Below, in pieces: positions 25,009-33,616 of a DNA stretch of 64,000 nt. This DNA comes from CAWINH01 sp963837425 (GTDB lineage Bacteria > Chloroflexota > Limnocylindria > QHBO01). Each line of letters begins with the position of its first letter. The stretch's first letter is position 1. Made by a program: the position numbers and the translations under genes. The notes under the pieces were generated by a model. That model searched no databases, had not been told where the DNA came from, and saw only the letters and a list, made by a program, of their open reading frames with translations. The stretch lies in assembly GCA_963837425.1 (NCBI GenBank), contig CAWINH010000006.1:558001-622000 (forward strand), in the 5' to 3' direction.

Positions 25009-26535
25009 ACCGCGAACCACGACGGCGCTGCGCGGTCCGAGGCGGACCGTCCGGTCCGCGTCGCCACGCCCGATCCGGGCGGCAGGGCCGACCGAGAGCA
25101 GCACCTCGTCGCCGGATGCGGGGAGCGGCAGCGCGAGGGTGGCGGAACGGTCGCCGGCGTTCATCGCCACCCACACCGCACCCGCCCCGGCGCCACGGCG
25201 AAAGGCGCACGCTGACCCGTCGCTGGCAAGGGCCTCGACGTGCGGCCCGCGCAGCGCCGGACACTCGCGTCGCATGGCGATCGCCGCCCGGACGAAGGCC
25301 CGCATCTCGTCGTCCCGATCCGGCGAGTCCCACGGGTAGCCGGCGCGACAGCCCGGGTCCGCGTGCCCGCCCATTCCCACCTCGTCGCCGTAATAGACGA
25401 CCGGCGCGCCGGGGAGGGTCATGAGCAGCAGGAACGCGAGCCTTGCCGCCGTCGCATCGGCGCCGCACACCGTTCGCAGCCGCGGGGTGTCGTGGCTGCC
25501 CAGCAGGTTGAGGTGAACGGGTGACGGATCGGTCGAGTACCCGGAGACGTTGCGGTCGAGCCCCGCCAGGAATTCGGCCCCGCTGAGCCAGTGCAGCTGC
25601 GCCCGCATCTCCGCCTGCTCGGAGGCCACGGCCCGGTCGAGATGCTCGCCCGCGGCGAATCCGATGATCGTCCAGGCCAACGGGTAGTTCATGAGCCCGT
25701 CGAATGGTCCGTCCGGGGCGACCCACCGCGGGGCGGGGTGCCAGATCTCGCCGGTCAGGTACGCGTCGGGGTTTACGCTCCGAACGCGCTCGCGGACCGC
25801 GTGCCAGAAGTCGAGCGCAATCTCTTCGGGCACGTCGAACCGCCAGCCGTCCGCGCCGAAGCGCGTCCAGTGCTCGGCGACGTCGAGCAGGTAGCTGCGA
25901 ACCTGCGGGTTCTCGACGTTGAGCTTCGGCAGCGCGGGGAGGTCCCACCAGGCCCGGTAGCCAAGCGCTGCGAGGGAGCGCCGGCCCGGCCGGTGGCGGT
26001 CCCCCCACGTCGGGTCGAGCGCCGTTGCGAGCGTTGGCTGCGGGTAGGCGGCCAGCTGCCGCCCCTCAGCCAGGCGGGCCGCGTCGAGGTGGAACCAGTC
26101 GACGTAGGGCGAGTGCCGCCCTGTCTCGAGGACATGGTGGAACGGCCAGAAGCCGCGTCCCGCATGGTTGAAGACGCCGTCGAGGATCACCCGCATGCCG
26201 CGCGCGTGTGCCGCGTCGAGCAGCTCGCGGAGGGCCGCGTCCCCACCGAGCAGGGGATCCACCCGCAGGTAGTCGTACGTGTGATAGCGATGGTTGGAGG
26301 CCGATGCGAAGACCGGGTTCAGGTAGAGCGCCGTGATCCCGAGGTTGGCGAGCTCGTCGAGGCGTTCGGTGAGTCCCGGCAGGTTCCCGCCCTTGAAGCC
26401 GTGGACGGTGGGCGGCGCGTCCCACGCCTCGAACGGACCCGGGGCGGGCACGCGGGGACTGCGCGCGTAGCGGTCGGGGAAGACCTGGTAGAAGACCGCG
26501 TCGGCGACCCACGCGGGCGGTCCCATGCGCACCAT
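25006..26535 (-). CDS. GH13 alpha-glucan hydrolase (neopullulanase/cyclomaltodextrinase-like)
   Basis: The 509-residue protein has all four GH13 regions: DGVFNHAGRGF (region I), GWRFDVPEEI with the nucleophile Asp (II), YLTGEIWHPAP with the acid/base Glu (III) and NLLGSHDTPRLRT (IV). The order WVADAVFYQVFPDRYA at the N-terminus and the dominant barrel suit the neopullulanase/maltogenic amylase subgroup, but the N-terminal dimerisation domain of that group is missing. There is no signal peptide, so a cytoplasmic role on maltodextrins is likely. The ATG follows TAGGCT by seven bases. A second in-frame ATG lies at 26526. Confidence 0.9.
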   Translation of the reverse strand: MVRMGPPAWVADAVFYQVFPDRYARSPRVPAPGPFEAWDAPPTVHGFKGGNLPGLTERLDELANLGITALYLNPVFASASNHRYHTYDYLRVDPLLGGDAALRELLDAAHARGMRVILDGVFNHAGRGFWPFHHVLETGRHSPYVDWFHLDAARLAEGRQLAAYPQPTLATALDPTWGDRHRPGRRSLAALGYRAWWDLPALPKLNVENPQVRSYLLDVAEHWTRFGADGWRFDVPEEIALDFWHAVRERVRSVNPDAYLTGEIWHPAPRWVAPDGPFDGLMNYPLAWTIIGFAAGEHLDRAVASEQAEMRAQLHWLSGAEFLAGLDRNVSGYSTDPSPVHLNLLGSHDTPRLRTVCGADATAARLAFLLLMTLPGAPVVYYGDEVGMGGHADPGCRAGYPWDSPDRDDEMRAFVRAAIAMRRECPALRGPHVEALASDGSACAFRRGAGAGAVWVAMNAGDRSATLALPLPASGDEVLLSVGPAARIGRGDADRTVRLGPRSAVVVRG

Positions 26536-26542
26536 GGCCGAT

Positions 26543-26548
26543 AGCCTA
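26543..26548 (-). promoter_or_regulatory. -10-like TAGGCT, leaderless start of the GH13 gene
   Basis: TAGGCT ends seven bases before the ATG at 26535 with no ribosome site between. Confidence 0.5.
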
Positions 26549-26567
26549 GCGCCGAGCTCGCGCTGCC

Positions 26568-26573
26568 TATACT
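26568..26573 (+). promoter_or_regulatory. -10-like TATACT, leaderless start
   Basis: TATACT ends seven bases before the GTG at 26581; it is divergent to the TAGGCT box of the GH13 gene only 20 bases away. Confidence 0.55.
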
Positions 26574-26580
26574 GGCCGAC

Positions 26581-27484
26581 GTGAAGCTGGTGGCCTGGGT
26601 GCCGCGAGTCGAGAGCGCTGCACCGGTGAAGCCTCGTCCGGGTCTGCTTGCCGGCTCGGAGGTTTGGGACCTCGGGGGCCGCGGATGGCCGGACGTGGGC
26701 GCCCTGCTGACCGCGGACGGGCCGCTCGAGCCGGCCGGCGAGCCGCACCCGATCGCCGACGTGCGCCTCACCGCACCCCTGCGGCGACCCGGGAAGATCG
26801 TGTGCGTCGGGATGAACTACCACGACCATTGCCGCGAGCAGTCGGTCGATCCGCCGGCCTACCCGCTGCTGTTTTCGAAGTTCGCGAACGCGATAACCGA
26901 CCCCGGCGCCCCGGTGATGCGGCCGCGGGCGACCGAGAAGCTCGACCTCGAGTGCGAGCTGGCGGTGGTCATCGGTCGAGAGGTGAGCCATGTCGGACGC
27001 GAGGCGGCGCTCGATGCCGTCTTCGGCTACACGATCATCAATGACGTGACGATGCGCGACCTGCAGCACGAGGACCGCCAGTGGCTTCGCGCGAAGGGCT
27101 CGGACGGCTTCGCCCCCATCGGCCCGGTCCTCGTCACCCGTGACGAGCTCGATGATGGCCGGGGCGTCGCGGATCCGCTCCAGCGTGAACGGCGAGACCT
27201 GGCAGGACTCGTCGACCGACGAGATGGTCTTCGACGTTCCGACGCTCGTCGCGTTCATCAGCCGCACGATCGCCCTCGAGCCGGGCGACCTGATCGCGAC
27301 CGGGACGCCCGCCGGCGTGGGACACTTCCAGCGTCCGCCGCGCTACCTCCACGGCGGGGACGTCATGCGTTGCGAGATCGAGGGGATTGGGGTGCTGGAG
27401 AATCCAGTGAGCGACGAGCTGCCGCGCGCAAGCGATCACGAACGTGCGGCCGGGGTCGCGGAGCTGATGGAGGAACCGAGATGA
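26581..27484 (+). CDS. Fumarylacetoacetate hydrolase family protein, frameshifted
   Basis: The N-terminal two thirds read GKIVCVGMNYHDHCREQ, LLFSKFANAITDPGAPV and the metal-binding Glu pair in KLDLECELAVVIGREV, all typical of the FAH fold (2-hydroxyhepta-dienedioate isomerase or acylpyruvase type). The frame then breaks at about 27155-27160, within GATGATGGCC. The rest continues one frame away as SSVNGETWQDSSTDEMVFDV and ALEPGDLIATGTPAGVGHF. One added or two lost bases explain this. The repaired protein is about 300 residues and probably cleaves or isomerises a dicarbonyl acid. The stop overlaps the tdh start (ATGA). Confidence 0.82.
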
Positions 27485-28533
27485 CCGCCGCTGCGCCGGC
27501 TCGGACGATGCGCGCCCTGGCGAAGACCCGACCCGGGCCCGGCGTCGAGCTCATCGAGCGGCCGGTCCCCAGCCCCGGGCCGAACGAGGTGCTCCTCGAG
27601 ATGGAGGCGGCCTCGATCTGCGGGACCGACATTCACCTCTACCGCTGGGACCCGTGGGCCGCCGACATCCTCAAGCCGCCGATCATCCTCGGCCACGAGC
27701 TTGCCGGGCGGGTGGTCGCCACCGGCGCCGGCGTCACCCGCGTCGGCGAGGGCGACCTCGTCGGCGTCGAGAGCCATGTCGTGTGCTGGGAGTGCGCCCA
27801 GTGCCGGGACGGCGACATGCACCTGTGCCACGACCTCAAGGTCATCGGCGCCCACATCGACGGCGGCTTCGCGGAGTACGTCGTCATCCCGGAGGCGAAT
27901 GCGATCGAGTCAAACGGCCTGGAGCCCGCGGTCGTCGCCCTCCAGGAGCCGATGGGCAACGCGGTGCACGCGGCGTTCGTGGAGCCGATCGAGGGACGGA
28001 GCGTGGCGGTCACCGGATGCGGACCGATCGGCGCACTCTCGGTCGCGATCGCGAAGGCCTCGGGGGCGACGCTCGTCGTCGCGACCGATGTCGAGGAGTA
28101 TCGGCTCGAGATCGCGCGCCAGATGGGTGCCGACCTGGCACTGGACGCGCGCGCGCCGGACACCGCCGAGCGCATCGTCGAGCTGACGGGGGGCGACGGG
28201 ATCGATGTCGTGCTCGAGATGAGCGGATCGCAGAACGCCCTCGACCAGGCGCTCGAATTCGTTACCCGCGGCGGGCGGATCAGCCTTCTCGGCATCTTCG
28301 CGAGCCCGGTGCAGATGCACCTCTCCGACCTCGTGATCCAGAAGGGCCTGCGGCTGTACGGGGTCTACGGCCGGAAGATCTACGAGACCTGGGACCGGAC
28401 CCAGGCACTGCTCCGTTCCGGCGCGGTGGACCCGACTCCATTGATCACCCACCGGTTCGACCTCGCCGATTGGGAGCAGGCCTTCGACCTCGTCGGCTCG
28501 CGCCACGCCGGCAAGGTCGTGCTCCTGCCGTAG
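27481..28533 (+). CDS. tdh: L-threonine 3-dehydrogenase
   Basis: Tdh oxidises L-threonine to 2-amino-3-ketobutyrate with NAD+. The 350-residue zinc MDR protein has the catalytic zinc site ASICGTDIHLYRWDPWA and GHELAGRV. It also has the four-Cys structural zinc loop CWECAQCRDGDMHLC and the Rossmann VTGCGPIGALSVAIAK. GRKIYETWDRTQALL near the end matches Tdh rather than other alcohol dehydrogenases. The next gene is kbl, the expected partner, 18 bases downstream. The start overlaps the FAH gene's stop by four bases. Confidence 0.93.
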   Translation: MTAAAPARTMRALAKTRPGPGVELIERPVPSPGPNEVLLEMEAASICGTDIHLYRWDPWAADILKPPIILGHELAGRVVATGAGVTRVGEGDLVGVESHVVCWECAQCRDGDMHLCHDLKVIGAHIDGGFAEYVVIPEANAIESNGLEPAVVALQEPMGNAVHAAFVEPIEGRSVAVTGCGPIGALSVAIAKASGATLVVATDVEEYRLEIARQMGADLALDARAPDTAERIVELTGGDGIDVVLEMSGSQNALDQALEFVTRGGRISLLGIFASPVQMHLSDLVIQKGLRLYGVYGRKIYETWDRTQALLRSGAVDPTPLITHRFDLADWEQAFDLVGSRHAGKVVLLP

Positions 28534-28538
28534 GGCGC

Positions 28539-28544
28539 GATAAT
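28539..28544 (+). promoter_or_regulatory. -10-like GATAAT before kbl
   Basis: GATAAT ends seven bases before the ATG at 28552, suggesting kbl can also be transcribed alone as a leaderless message. Confidence 0.45.
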
Positions 28545-28551
28545 GGTCGGC

Positions 28552-29766
28552 ATGAAGGCCACGACCGCTCGTTCCCGAAACCCCCTCGCCTTTCTCGATG
28601 CGGAGATCGAGGATCTGAAGGCGAAGGGCCTCTTCCGCCGGCTGCGGGTCGTGCAGAGCGAGCAGCGCAGCCGCTGCACGATCGATGGGCAGGAGGTGAT
28701 CACCCTCTCCAGCAACAACTACCTGGGTCTCAACACGCACCCGCGGCTGCGGGAGGCTGCGCTCGACGCGGTGCGCCGCTTCGGCGCCGGATCGGGAGCG
28801 GTGCGCACGATCGCGGGCACGATGAGCCTTCACGAGGAGCTCGAGGCGCGCCTCGCGACCTTCAAGCACACCGAGGCGGTGCTCACCTTCCAGTCGGGCT
28901 TCACCGCGAACACGGGCGTCATCCCGGTCGTGGCTCCGGAAGGCGCGGTGATCGTCTCCGACGCCCTGAACCATGCGTCGATCATCGACGGCATCCGACT
29001 CACGAAGGCCGAGCGCAAGATCTTTCCACATGCCGACATGGATGGTCTGCGCGGGGCGCTCCGCGAGGTGCGCGATGCTCCCGGCGGAGCCGATCGCACG
29101 GTCGTGGTGATGACCGATGGCGTCTTCAGCATGGATGGCGACATCGCACGCCTGCCGGAGATCACCGACGCCGCGGAGGAGGCCGATGCCGCGGTCTACG
29201 TCGATGACGCCCACGCCTCCGGCGTCCTCGGTCGCAACGGGCGCGGAACGGTCGACCACTTCGACCTCCATGGCCGGGTGGCGGTCCAGGTCGGCACCCT
29301 GTCGAAGGCGATCGGCGTGCTCGGCGGCTACGTCGCGGGGTCGGCCACGCTGCGCACCGTCCTCGAGCACAGGGCTCGGCCGTTCCTGTTCTCGACCTCC
29401 CATCCGCCGGCCGTGGCCGCCGCCTGCATCGCGGCGGTGGACGTGCTCGAATCGGAGCCCGAGCTCATCGAGCGACTCTGGGAGAACACGCGCTTCTTCA
29501 AGGCCGGCCTGGCGCGGCTCGGCTTCGACATCGGCCATTCCGAGACACCAATCACCCCGGTGATCGCCGGCAGCGGGGCGCTCGCCATGAAGCTCTCGGA
29601 CCGGCTCTTCGAGGAGGGGGTGTTCGCCCAGGGGATTGGCTATCCGACCGTCGCGGAGAATGCCTCCCGGGTGCGGACCATCGTCACCGCCGAGCACACC
29701 CGCGATGAGCTGGAGGAGTGCCTCGCCGCATTCGAGACCGTGGGCCGCGAGCTCGCGCTGATCTGA
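28552..29766 (+). CDS. kbl: Glycine C-acetyltransferase (2-amino-3-ketobutyrate CoA ligase)
   Basis: Kbl splits 2-amino-3-ketobutyrate with CoA into glycine and acetyl-CoA, using PLP. The 404-residue protein belongs to the alpha-oxoamine synthase family: SSNNYLGLNTHPRLREAAL, GAGSGAVRTIAGTMSLHEEL, VYVDDAHASGVLGRNGRG, and the PLP lysine in VGTLSKAIGVLGGYV. AONS (BioF) is the nearest alternative, but the adjacent tdh decides for Kbl. I chose the ATG at 28552 since the -10-like box fits it; an in-frame ATG at 28543 would add three residues. Confidence 0.93.
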   Translation: MKATTARSRNPLAFLDAEIEDLKAKGLFRRLRVVQSEQRSRCTIDGQEVITLSSNNYLGLNTHPRLREAALDAVRRFGAGSGAVRTIAGTMSLHEELEARLATFKHTEAVLTFQSGFTANTGVIPVVAPEGAVIVSDALNHASIIDGIRLTKAERKIFPHADMDGLRGALREVRDAPGGADRTVVVMTDGVFSMDGDIARLPEITDAAEEADAAVYVDDAHASGVLGRNGRGTVDHFDLHGRVAVQVGTLSKAIGVLGGYVAGSATLRTVLEHRARPFLFSTSHPPAVAAACIAAVDVLESEPELIERLWENTRFFKAGLARLGFDIGHSETPITPVIAGSGALAMKLSDRLFEEGVFAQGIGYPTVAENASRVRTIVTAEHTRDELEECLAAFETVGRELALI

Positions 29767-29774
29767 GCGGCCAC

Positions 29775-29818
29775 GGCCAGCCGCTGGCCTCGAAGGGACC
29801 GGTGCGGACCAGCACCGG
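29775..29818 (+). terminator. Two tandem hairpins after kbl
   Basis: GGCCAG/CTGGCC (29775-29780, 29784-29789) and CCGGTGC/GCACCGG (29799-29805, 29812-29818) follow the kbl stop within ten bases. T-tracts are lacking, but the pairing is perfect in both. Confidence 0.5.
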
Positions 29819-29912
29819 ACGACTGGTTTACGACGTGGCGTGGGTGGTACGGTCATTTGGCAAGTGCCCGTCGCTGCCCGCATACGACCACAACGGGGTG
29901 CCCACCAACCAC

Positions 29913-30551
29913 ATGCGCGAACGACCGATGAATGCCGCGCTGGCGCGCGCCCTCTCCGATGCCGAGCTCCGGCGCCGGAGCGGCGGAGCGGCGGGGGCTG
30001 CGGCCCGCACCGCCGCGCAAGAGCTGGTGACTGCCGCAGTCGCGGGTGACGTCGAGGCGGTCGCGTTGCTCTACGACCAGCTGGTGGGGCCGATCTACCG
30101 CTATGTAGCGATCCGGGTCAGCCGCCGCGAGGACGCCGAGGACCTCACGCAGGTCGTGTTCGAGCGGATCGTTGCCAGCCTGCCGCGCTACCGACAGAAC
30201 GGACGGCCGTTCGAGGCGTGGGCGTTCCGGATCGCTCGCAATGCGGTGATCGATCATCGGCGGCGCCAGCGCCCGATCGAGCGCCTGGACGATGAGGTCG
30301 AGCCGGCGCACGGCGAGGGCCTTGAGGCGATCACGGTGCGGGGTGAGGAGATCCGTGAGCTGCGTCGAGCCATCGCCGGGCTGACCGGCGACCAGCAGGA
30401 GGCGCTGGCCCTGCGGTATGGGGCCGGGCTGTCGGCCGAGGAGGCGGCCCAGGTCATGGGACGCAGGGCAGGCACCGTCCGCGGCCTGACGTTCCGCGCC
30501 ATCAACGCGTTGCGCCGCCGCCTGGCCGCGTACGAGGGAGGGGGCTCATGA
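29913..30551 (+). CDS. ECF-type RNA polymerase sigma factor
   Basis: The 212-residue protein has sigma-70 region 2 (ALLYDQLVGPIYRYVAIRVS, then EDAEDLTQVVFERI and FEAWAFRIARNAVIDHRRR) and region 4 (LTGDQQEALALRYGAGLSAE, EEAAQVMGRRAGTVRGLTF). Region 3 is absent, as in ECF factors. It should direct RNA polymerase to a dedicated promoter set. Its stop overlaps the next ATG (ATGA), and that product is a DUF5667 membrane protein, the usual partner of this ECF group. I took the first of two close ATGs (29913, 29928). Confidence 0.9.
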   Translation: MRERPMNAALARALSDAELRRRSGGAAGAAARTAAQELVTAAVAGDVEAVALLYDQLVGPIYRYVAIRVSRREDAEDLTQVVFERIVASLPRYRQNGRPFEAWAFRIARNAVIDHRRRQRPIERLDDEVEPAHGEGLEAITVRGEEIRELRRAIAGLTGDQQEALALRYGAGLSAEEAAQVMGRRAGTVRGLTFRAINALRRRLAAYEGGGS

Positions 30552-31423
30552 GCCTGGCCCACGCCCCGCTCGCTCTCATCGATCGGCTCCGTGGTCGCCG
30601 CCCGAACTCGCCCGACGATCCGCTCGTTCGTCGGCTGACCGAGACGCTTGGCCGTGTTCAGCCCGACCCGCTCTTCCGGCGGCGGCTGCGTGCGGACGTG
30701 GTGAACCGATTCCTGGCCGTGAACGAGGCCCGGGCCACTCGGTCGCGGCGTCGGCGCGGCGAGATGGGCCGCCTTGGCCGCGCGGTGCTGTACGCGTCCT
30801 TCGCACTCGTGCTGAGCGTCACCGCGGTGGGGGCCGCGGCGCAGCAGAGCCTGCCCGGAGATGCGCTGTATGGCGTCAAGCTGCGGCTCGAAGCGCTGCG
30901 CGTCCAGATCGCCCCGTCATCGATGCGGCCTCAGCTGGCGGCGATGGCCCTCGAGCAGCGCCTCGAGGAGGTGGAGCAGCTTGCGGCGCGCGGCGACTGG
31001 AGCGGCGTGCAGGCGGCCAGCGGACTGGTCAACGAGGCCGCGAGCGAGCTTGCCGCATACGATCCTGGCCCGGGCGTCAGCGGCCTGCTGGACGTAGAAC
31101 GCCATACCGCGGTCCTTGACCGTCTGGCTGCCGACGCGCCCCCCGCCGCCCGGCAAGGGCTGGAGCAGGCGATCAAGGCGTCGAGCGCCGCCACGGACCA
31201 TGCCAAGGGCAACGGCAACGGGACCGGCAACGGCAAGGGCAACGGGAACGGCAACGAAAGCGGCAATGGGAATGGCAACGGGAATGGCAACGGGACTCCC
31301 GCTGCCGGGTCACCGGTGCCCGCTGCCACGGATGCTGTCGACCACCCCGGGAACGCCGGCGGTCAGTCGGCGAACCATGCGCCGACGACCCATCCATCCC
31401 ACGGGACGCCGGCCAAACCCTGA
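30548..31423 (+). CDS. DUF5667 membrane protein, probable partner of the ECF sigma factor
   Basis: The 291-residue protein has a cytoplasmic N-terminus with basic RSRRRRGEMGRL, one transmembrane helix (LYASFALVLSVTAVGAAAQQ, about 77-100) and the DUF5667 motif SLPGDALYGVKLRLEALRV straight after it. An extracytoplasmic helical domain and a long Gly-Asn tail follow. DUF5667 proteins sit behind ECF factors and are thought to act in their control or as targets; that is inference from context. The Gly-Asn repeat (about residues 220-250) is low-complexity and likely lies in the wall or outside. Confidence 0.8.
   Translation: MSLAHAPLALIDRLRGRRPNSPDDPLVRRLTETLGRVQPDPLFRRRLRADVVNRFLAVNEARATRSRRRRGEMGRLGRAVLYASFALVLSVTAVGAAAQQSLPGDALYGVKLRLEALRVQIAPSSMRPQLAAMALEQRLEEVEQLAARGDWSGVQAASGLVNEAASELAAYDPGPGVSGLLDVERHTAVLDRLAADAPPAARQGLEQAIKASSAATDHAKGNGNGTGNGKGNGNGNESGNGNGNGNGNGTPAAGSPVPAATDAVDHPGNAGGQSANHAPTTHPSHGTPAKP
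31208..31292 (+). repeat. Low-complexity (Gly-Asn)n coding repeat
   Basis: Six-base units of the type GGCAAC/GGGAAT are repeated about 14 times, encoding alternating Gly-Asn with scattered Lys, Thr, Glu and Ser. Unit changes keep the frame. Confidence 0.8.
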
Positions 31424-31446
31424 CGCGTCATCGCCCGAGATCAGAA

Positions 31447-31476
31447 GACGGGGTAGAGGCGAACCCCTACCCCGTC
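31447..31476 (+). terminator. 12/13-bp hairpin after the sigma operon
   Basis: 31447-31459 and 31464-31476 pair over 13 positions with one mismatch around a CGAA loop, 23 bases after the stop at 31423. It reads as an intrinsic terminator stem lacking a T-run. Confidence 0.65.
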
Positions 31477-31579
31477 CCTGCCAGGGGGGCTGGATCATTG
31501 ACCGCTGGACCTGCGAGGTCGCCCCACCCGGACCCTGTCGACGACAGGAAGGCGAGTGTCTCATCCGGTCCATGACTTT

Positions 31580-31641
31580 GGTACCTCACCAAACCGCCCA
31601 GGGCGGCAGTCGTGTGCGGTCTGGTGTCGTTGTCCCGTACC
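31580..31641. ncRNA. Candidate structured element of unknown class
   Basis: In a gene-free gap, GGTAC (31580-31584) pairs with GTACC (31637-31641). Inside it ACCAAACCGC (31588-31597) pairs with GCGGTCTGGT (31616-31625) at nine of ten positions. A smaller CCAGG-GT-CCTGG palindrome follows at 31661-31672. It matches no riboswitch consensus I know. It might be a small RNA, a 3' UTR structure or a protein-binding DNA element. Confidence 0.3.
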
Positions 31642-31686
31642 GATGCGTTGACGTCGGTCACCAGGGTCCTGGGAGGCAGACATGAA

Positions 31687-31717
31687 GACGAGCCCCCGGA
31701 TCGACCGGGGGCTCGTC
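31687..31717. terminator. 13-bp perfect hairpin beyond the surface-protein gene
   Basis: 31687-31699 pairs exactly with 31705-31717 around ATCGA. It lies 32 bases past the stop of the minus-strand gene at 31749, so it probably ends that transcript. On the plus strand it is followed by a pyrimidine run (TCCTTCTTCTT), so it may work in both directions. Confidence 0.7.
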
Positions 31718-31748
31718 TCCTTCTTCTTGACCGGGCCGCGTGTACCGA

Positions 31749-32694
31749 TCAGCTCCGGTTGCGGACCGTCCGAACGTTCACGTAGGCGAGCGTTCCGAGC
31801 GAGAACAGGAGGATCAGGGCGAAGAGCACGGCAGGGATTACCGAAGAGCCCTTGTCGAGTCCCATCGCACCGTTCGGCAGCGTCGGTTCCGGCGTGCCGG
31901 TCGCGGCTTCGACGGACTGCTCCGGGGTTCCCGTGGCTCCGGCGACCGTCTGCTCCGGGGTCTGAACCGGGGTCTCGACCGGGGTCTGAACCGGGGTCTG
32001 AACCGGGGTCTCGACCGGGGTCTGAACCGGGGTCTGAACCGGGGTCTGAACCGGGGTCTCGACCGGGGTCTGAACCGGGGTCTGAACCGGGGTCTCGAAC
32101 CGGGGTCTGAACCGGGGTCGGCGCCGGCGTTCCGGATGCCTCGGTGCAGTTCAACGAGTTCGTCTTGCCGGTCCACGACTGGCCGTTCTGCTCCTCGGCG
32201 AAGACACCGAGGGCGCCGCCGGTGACGAGCTGGAACGGATGAGTCACGTTGAGCGCCACCGGCAGTGATCCCGAGCCGGAAAGGCCGGCCACGGGAATGA
32301 CGATGTAGTTCGATTCCACGGTGGCGATGTAGCCGGACTCGTCACCACCGGCGTTGCCGTTGATCGCGCCCTGGTTCGGGCTGAGGTACACGACGAGCGT
32401 CGCACCCGCGGGCAGGGTGCCCGTGACGGTGTAGTCGACCTCGAAGCTGAAGCCGAAGGCGCTGTCGTCCTTCGTGCAGCTGAGGGTGGCGTCCTGTTCG
32501 AACGAGAAGGTTGCCGTGCCGCCCTTGAGGTCGGAGTAGGGACCCGAGGTCGGGTGGCCATTGTCGCCGGCGGTGAACGCCGCGACGGTTGCTGGGCTGA
32601 TGAGATAGGCGAGTGACAGTGCGACCGCCGCAATGGTTGCGAGCAGCAAGGTCGGTCGGGCCGCCGATCGACTCACCGTCGTGACGCGAGACAT
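31749..32694 (-). CDS. Surface protein with TPVQ/TPVE repeat stalk, frameshifted in the repeat
   Basis: A signal peptide (TLLLATIAAVALSLAYLI, cleavage after about residue 41) leads to a beta-rich extracellular domain of about 150 residues (FEVDYTVTGTLPAGATLVVY; one Cys at each end). A stalk of four-residue TPVQ/TPVE units follows, then TPEPTLPNGAMG, one transmembrane helix (VIPAVLFALILLFSLGTLAY) and a basic tail. One repeat unit is 13 bases instead of 12 (extra A at 32098-32099), which throws the downstream frame. The tail was recovered by reading the other frame to TGA at 31749-31751. It is likely a membrane-anchored surface protein; LPNGA is not a true LPXTG site. Confidence 0.72.
31955..32118 (-). 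repeat. 12-bp tandem repeat, 13 units, one with an extra base
   Basis: The plus-strand unit CCGGGGTCTGAA (Gln type) alternates with CCGGGGTCTCGA (Glu type) in the order Q-E-QQ-E-QQQ-E-QQ-E-Q. The last E-type unit reads CTCGAA, 13 bases, which shifts the frame. The array encodes the stalk of the protein at 31749-32694. Confidence 0.9.
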
Positions 32695-32715
32695 GGACCG
32701 GTCTCCTTCGATGTT

Positions 32716-32783
32716 GCCAATCTCCCGGATCTTCGGCACCACGCCTGGGCAGGCGGCGGCTGGTGTGGGCTCCCTGGGATTGC
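32716..32783 (-). promoter_or_regulatory. Structured 5' leader of the surface-protein gene
   Basis: On the minus strand CACCA/TGGTG (32761-32765, 32737-32741) encloses CGCCT-GCCC-AGGCG. An outer stem joins GCAATCCC (32783-32776) to GGGAGATTGGC (32726-32716) with a bulge. A good ribosome site (GAAGGAG) follows before the ATG at 32694. It could be a regulatory leader; no known riboswitch class was recognised. The rest of the gap to 32943 shows nothing else. Confidence 0.35.
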
Positions 32784-32943
32784 TGAGTTTACGGCCTCGG
32801 TCCTGCCCTGCCTAGTACCGATGGACCCCGCCGATGGGCGAATGTGTGCGGTCAGGAGGGGTGCAGCGCTACGGACGCCGTCGGATGCGTTGTCCTGCGG
32901 CACCGAACCTGGTACGGGGCTAGGACCATCGGCGTGGGGGGGC

Positions 32944-33589
32944 TCAGCCGGTGCGGCCGCGAGCCTCGAGCATCACGAGCTGCGTTTCGTCGGGGAGGGT
33001 GCTGGGATGGACGACCGCCTTCGGCTGACGGACCGGCTCACCGCTCGCCATCTCCTGGATGAAACGCTCCGGTCCGAGCAGGTCCGCGGACCCGCCATCC
33101 GTGGCGTAGTGCATGGGGATGACGATCTTGGGGCTGACCTGGGCGACCACCTCCGCGGCCTCCGCGGGTGAGATCGTGAATTGGCCACCGGCCGGAACCA
33201 GCAGGACGTCGATCGGGCCCAGCTCGGTGAGCTGCTCCTCGCTCAGCAGGTGGCCGAGGTCGCCGAGATGGCCGACGTGCACGCCGTCGATCTCGACACA
33301 CGAAGACGATGTTCGTCCCTCGCTCCGCGCCCCCCTGCCCGTCGTGGAACGTCCGGAGGGCGGTGACCAGCACGCCGTGATACTCGTACTCACCGGGTCG
33401 GCGCAGGGTGAGGCCCGCGGTGATCGAGCGGGTGTAGGCGTGGTCCGCGTGGTCGTGGGAGATCGTCAGCAGGTCGACATCGTGCTTGCCCGCCACGAAT
33501 CCAGTCGACGGCGGGCATGGGTCGGTGATGACCGTCGCCTCGCGGCCCTTCAGTCGAAAGCAGGCGCGTCCGTACCAGGTGATCTCCAT
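32944..33589 (-). CDS. MBL-fold metal-dependent hydrolase (UPF0173-like), frameshifted
   Basis: The N-terminal half reads MEITWYGRACFRLKG, ATVITDPCPPSTGF and the metal motif LTISHDHADHAYT. At about 33295-33300 the frame shifts. The second half, VEIDGVHVGHLGDLGHLLSE, LGPIDVLLVPAGGQFTISPA and KIVIPMHYATDGGSADLLG, continues in the next frame. One extra base (or two missing) accounts for it. The joined protein is about 214 residues, typical of YtkL/UPF0173 proteins, putative beta-lactamase-fold hydrolases of unknown substrate. The ATG at 33589 lies nine bases after TACCAT. Confidence 0.82.
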
Positions 33590-33616
33590 CGGGGATGCAT
33601 GGTAGCCCAGACAACA

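Noticed and set aside
25006..27267. 753-residue open frame joining the GH13 enzyme to an N-terminal extension
   Set aside because: The first 240 residues lie antisense to the FAH gene and are Arg/His/Gly-rich shadow sequence; the GH13 protein starts at 26535 with its own promoter.
26581..28533. 650-residue apparent fusion of an FAH-family protein and Tdh
   Set aside because: The middle is an out-of-frame reading caused by the indel near 27157; the FAH 3' end continues in another frame and ends by ATGA overlap with tdh.
31208..31292. Repeat considered as a CRISPR-like array
   Set aside because: The units are six-base coding repeats (Gly-Asn) without spacers, in frame with the DUF5667 protein.
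31955..32118. 12-base repeats considered as an iteron origin or direct-repeat binding array
   Set aside because: The units are contiguous, in frame with a Pro-rich stalk on the minus strand, and no replication gene is adjacent.
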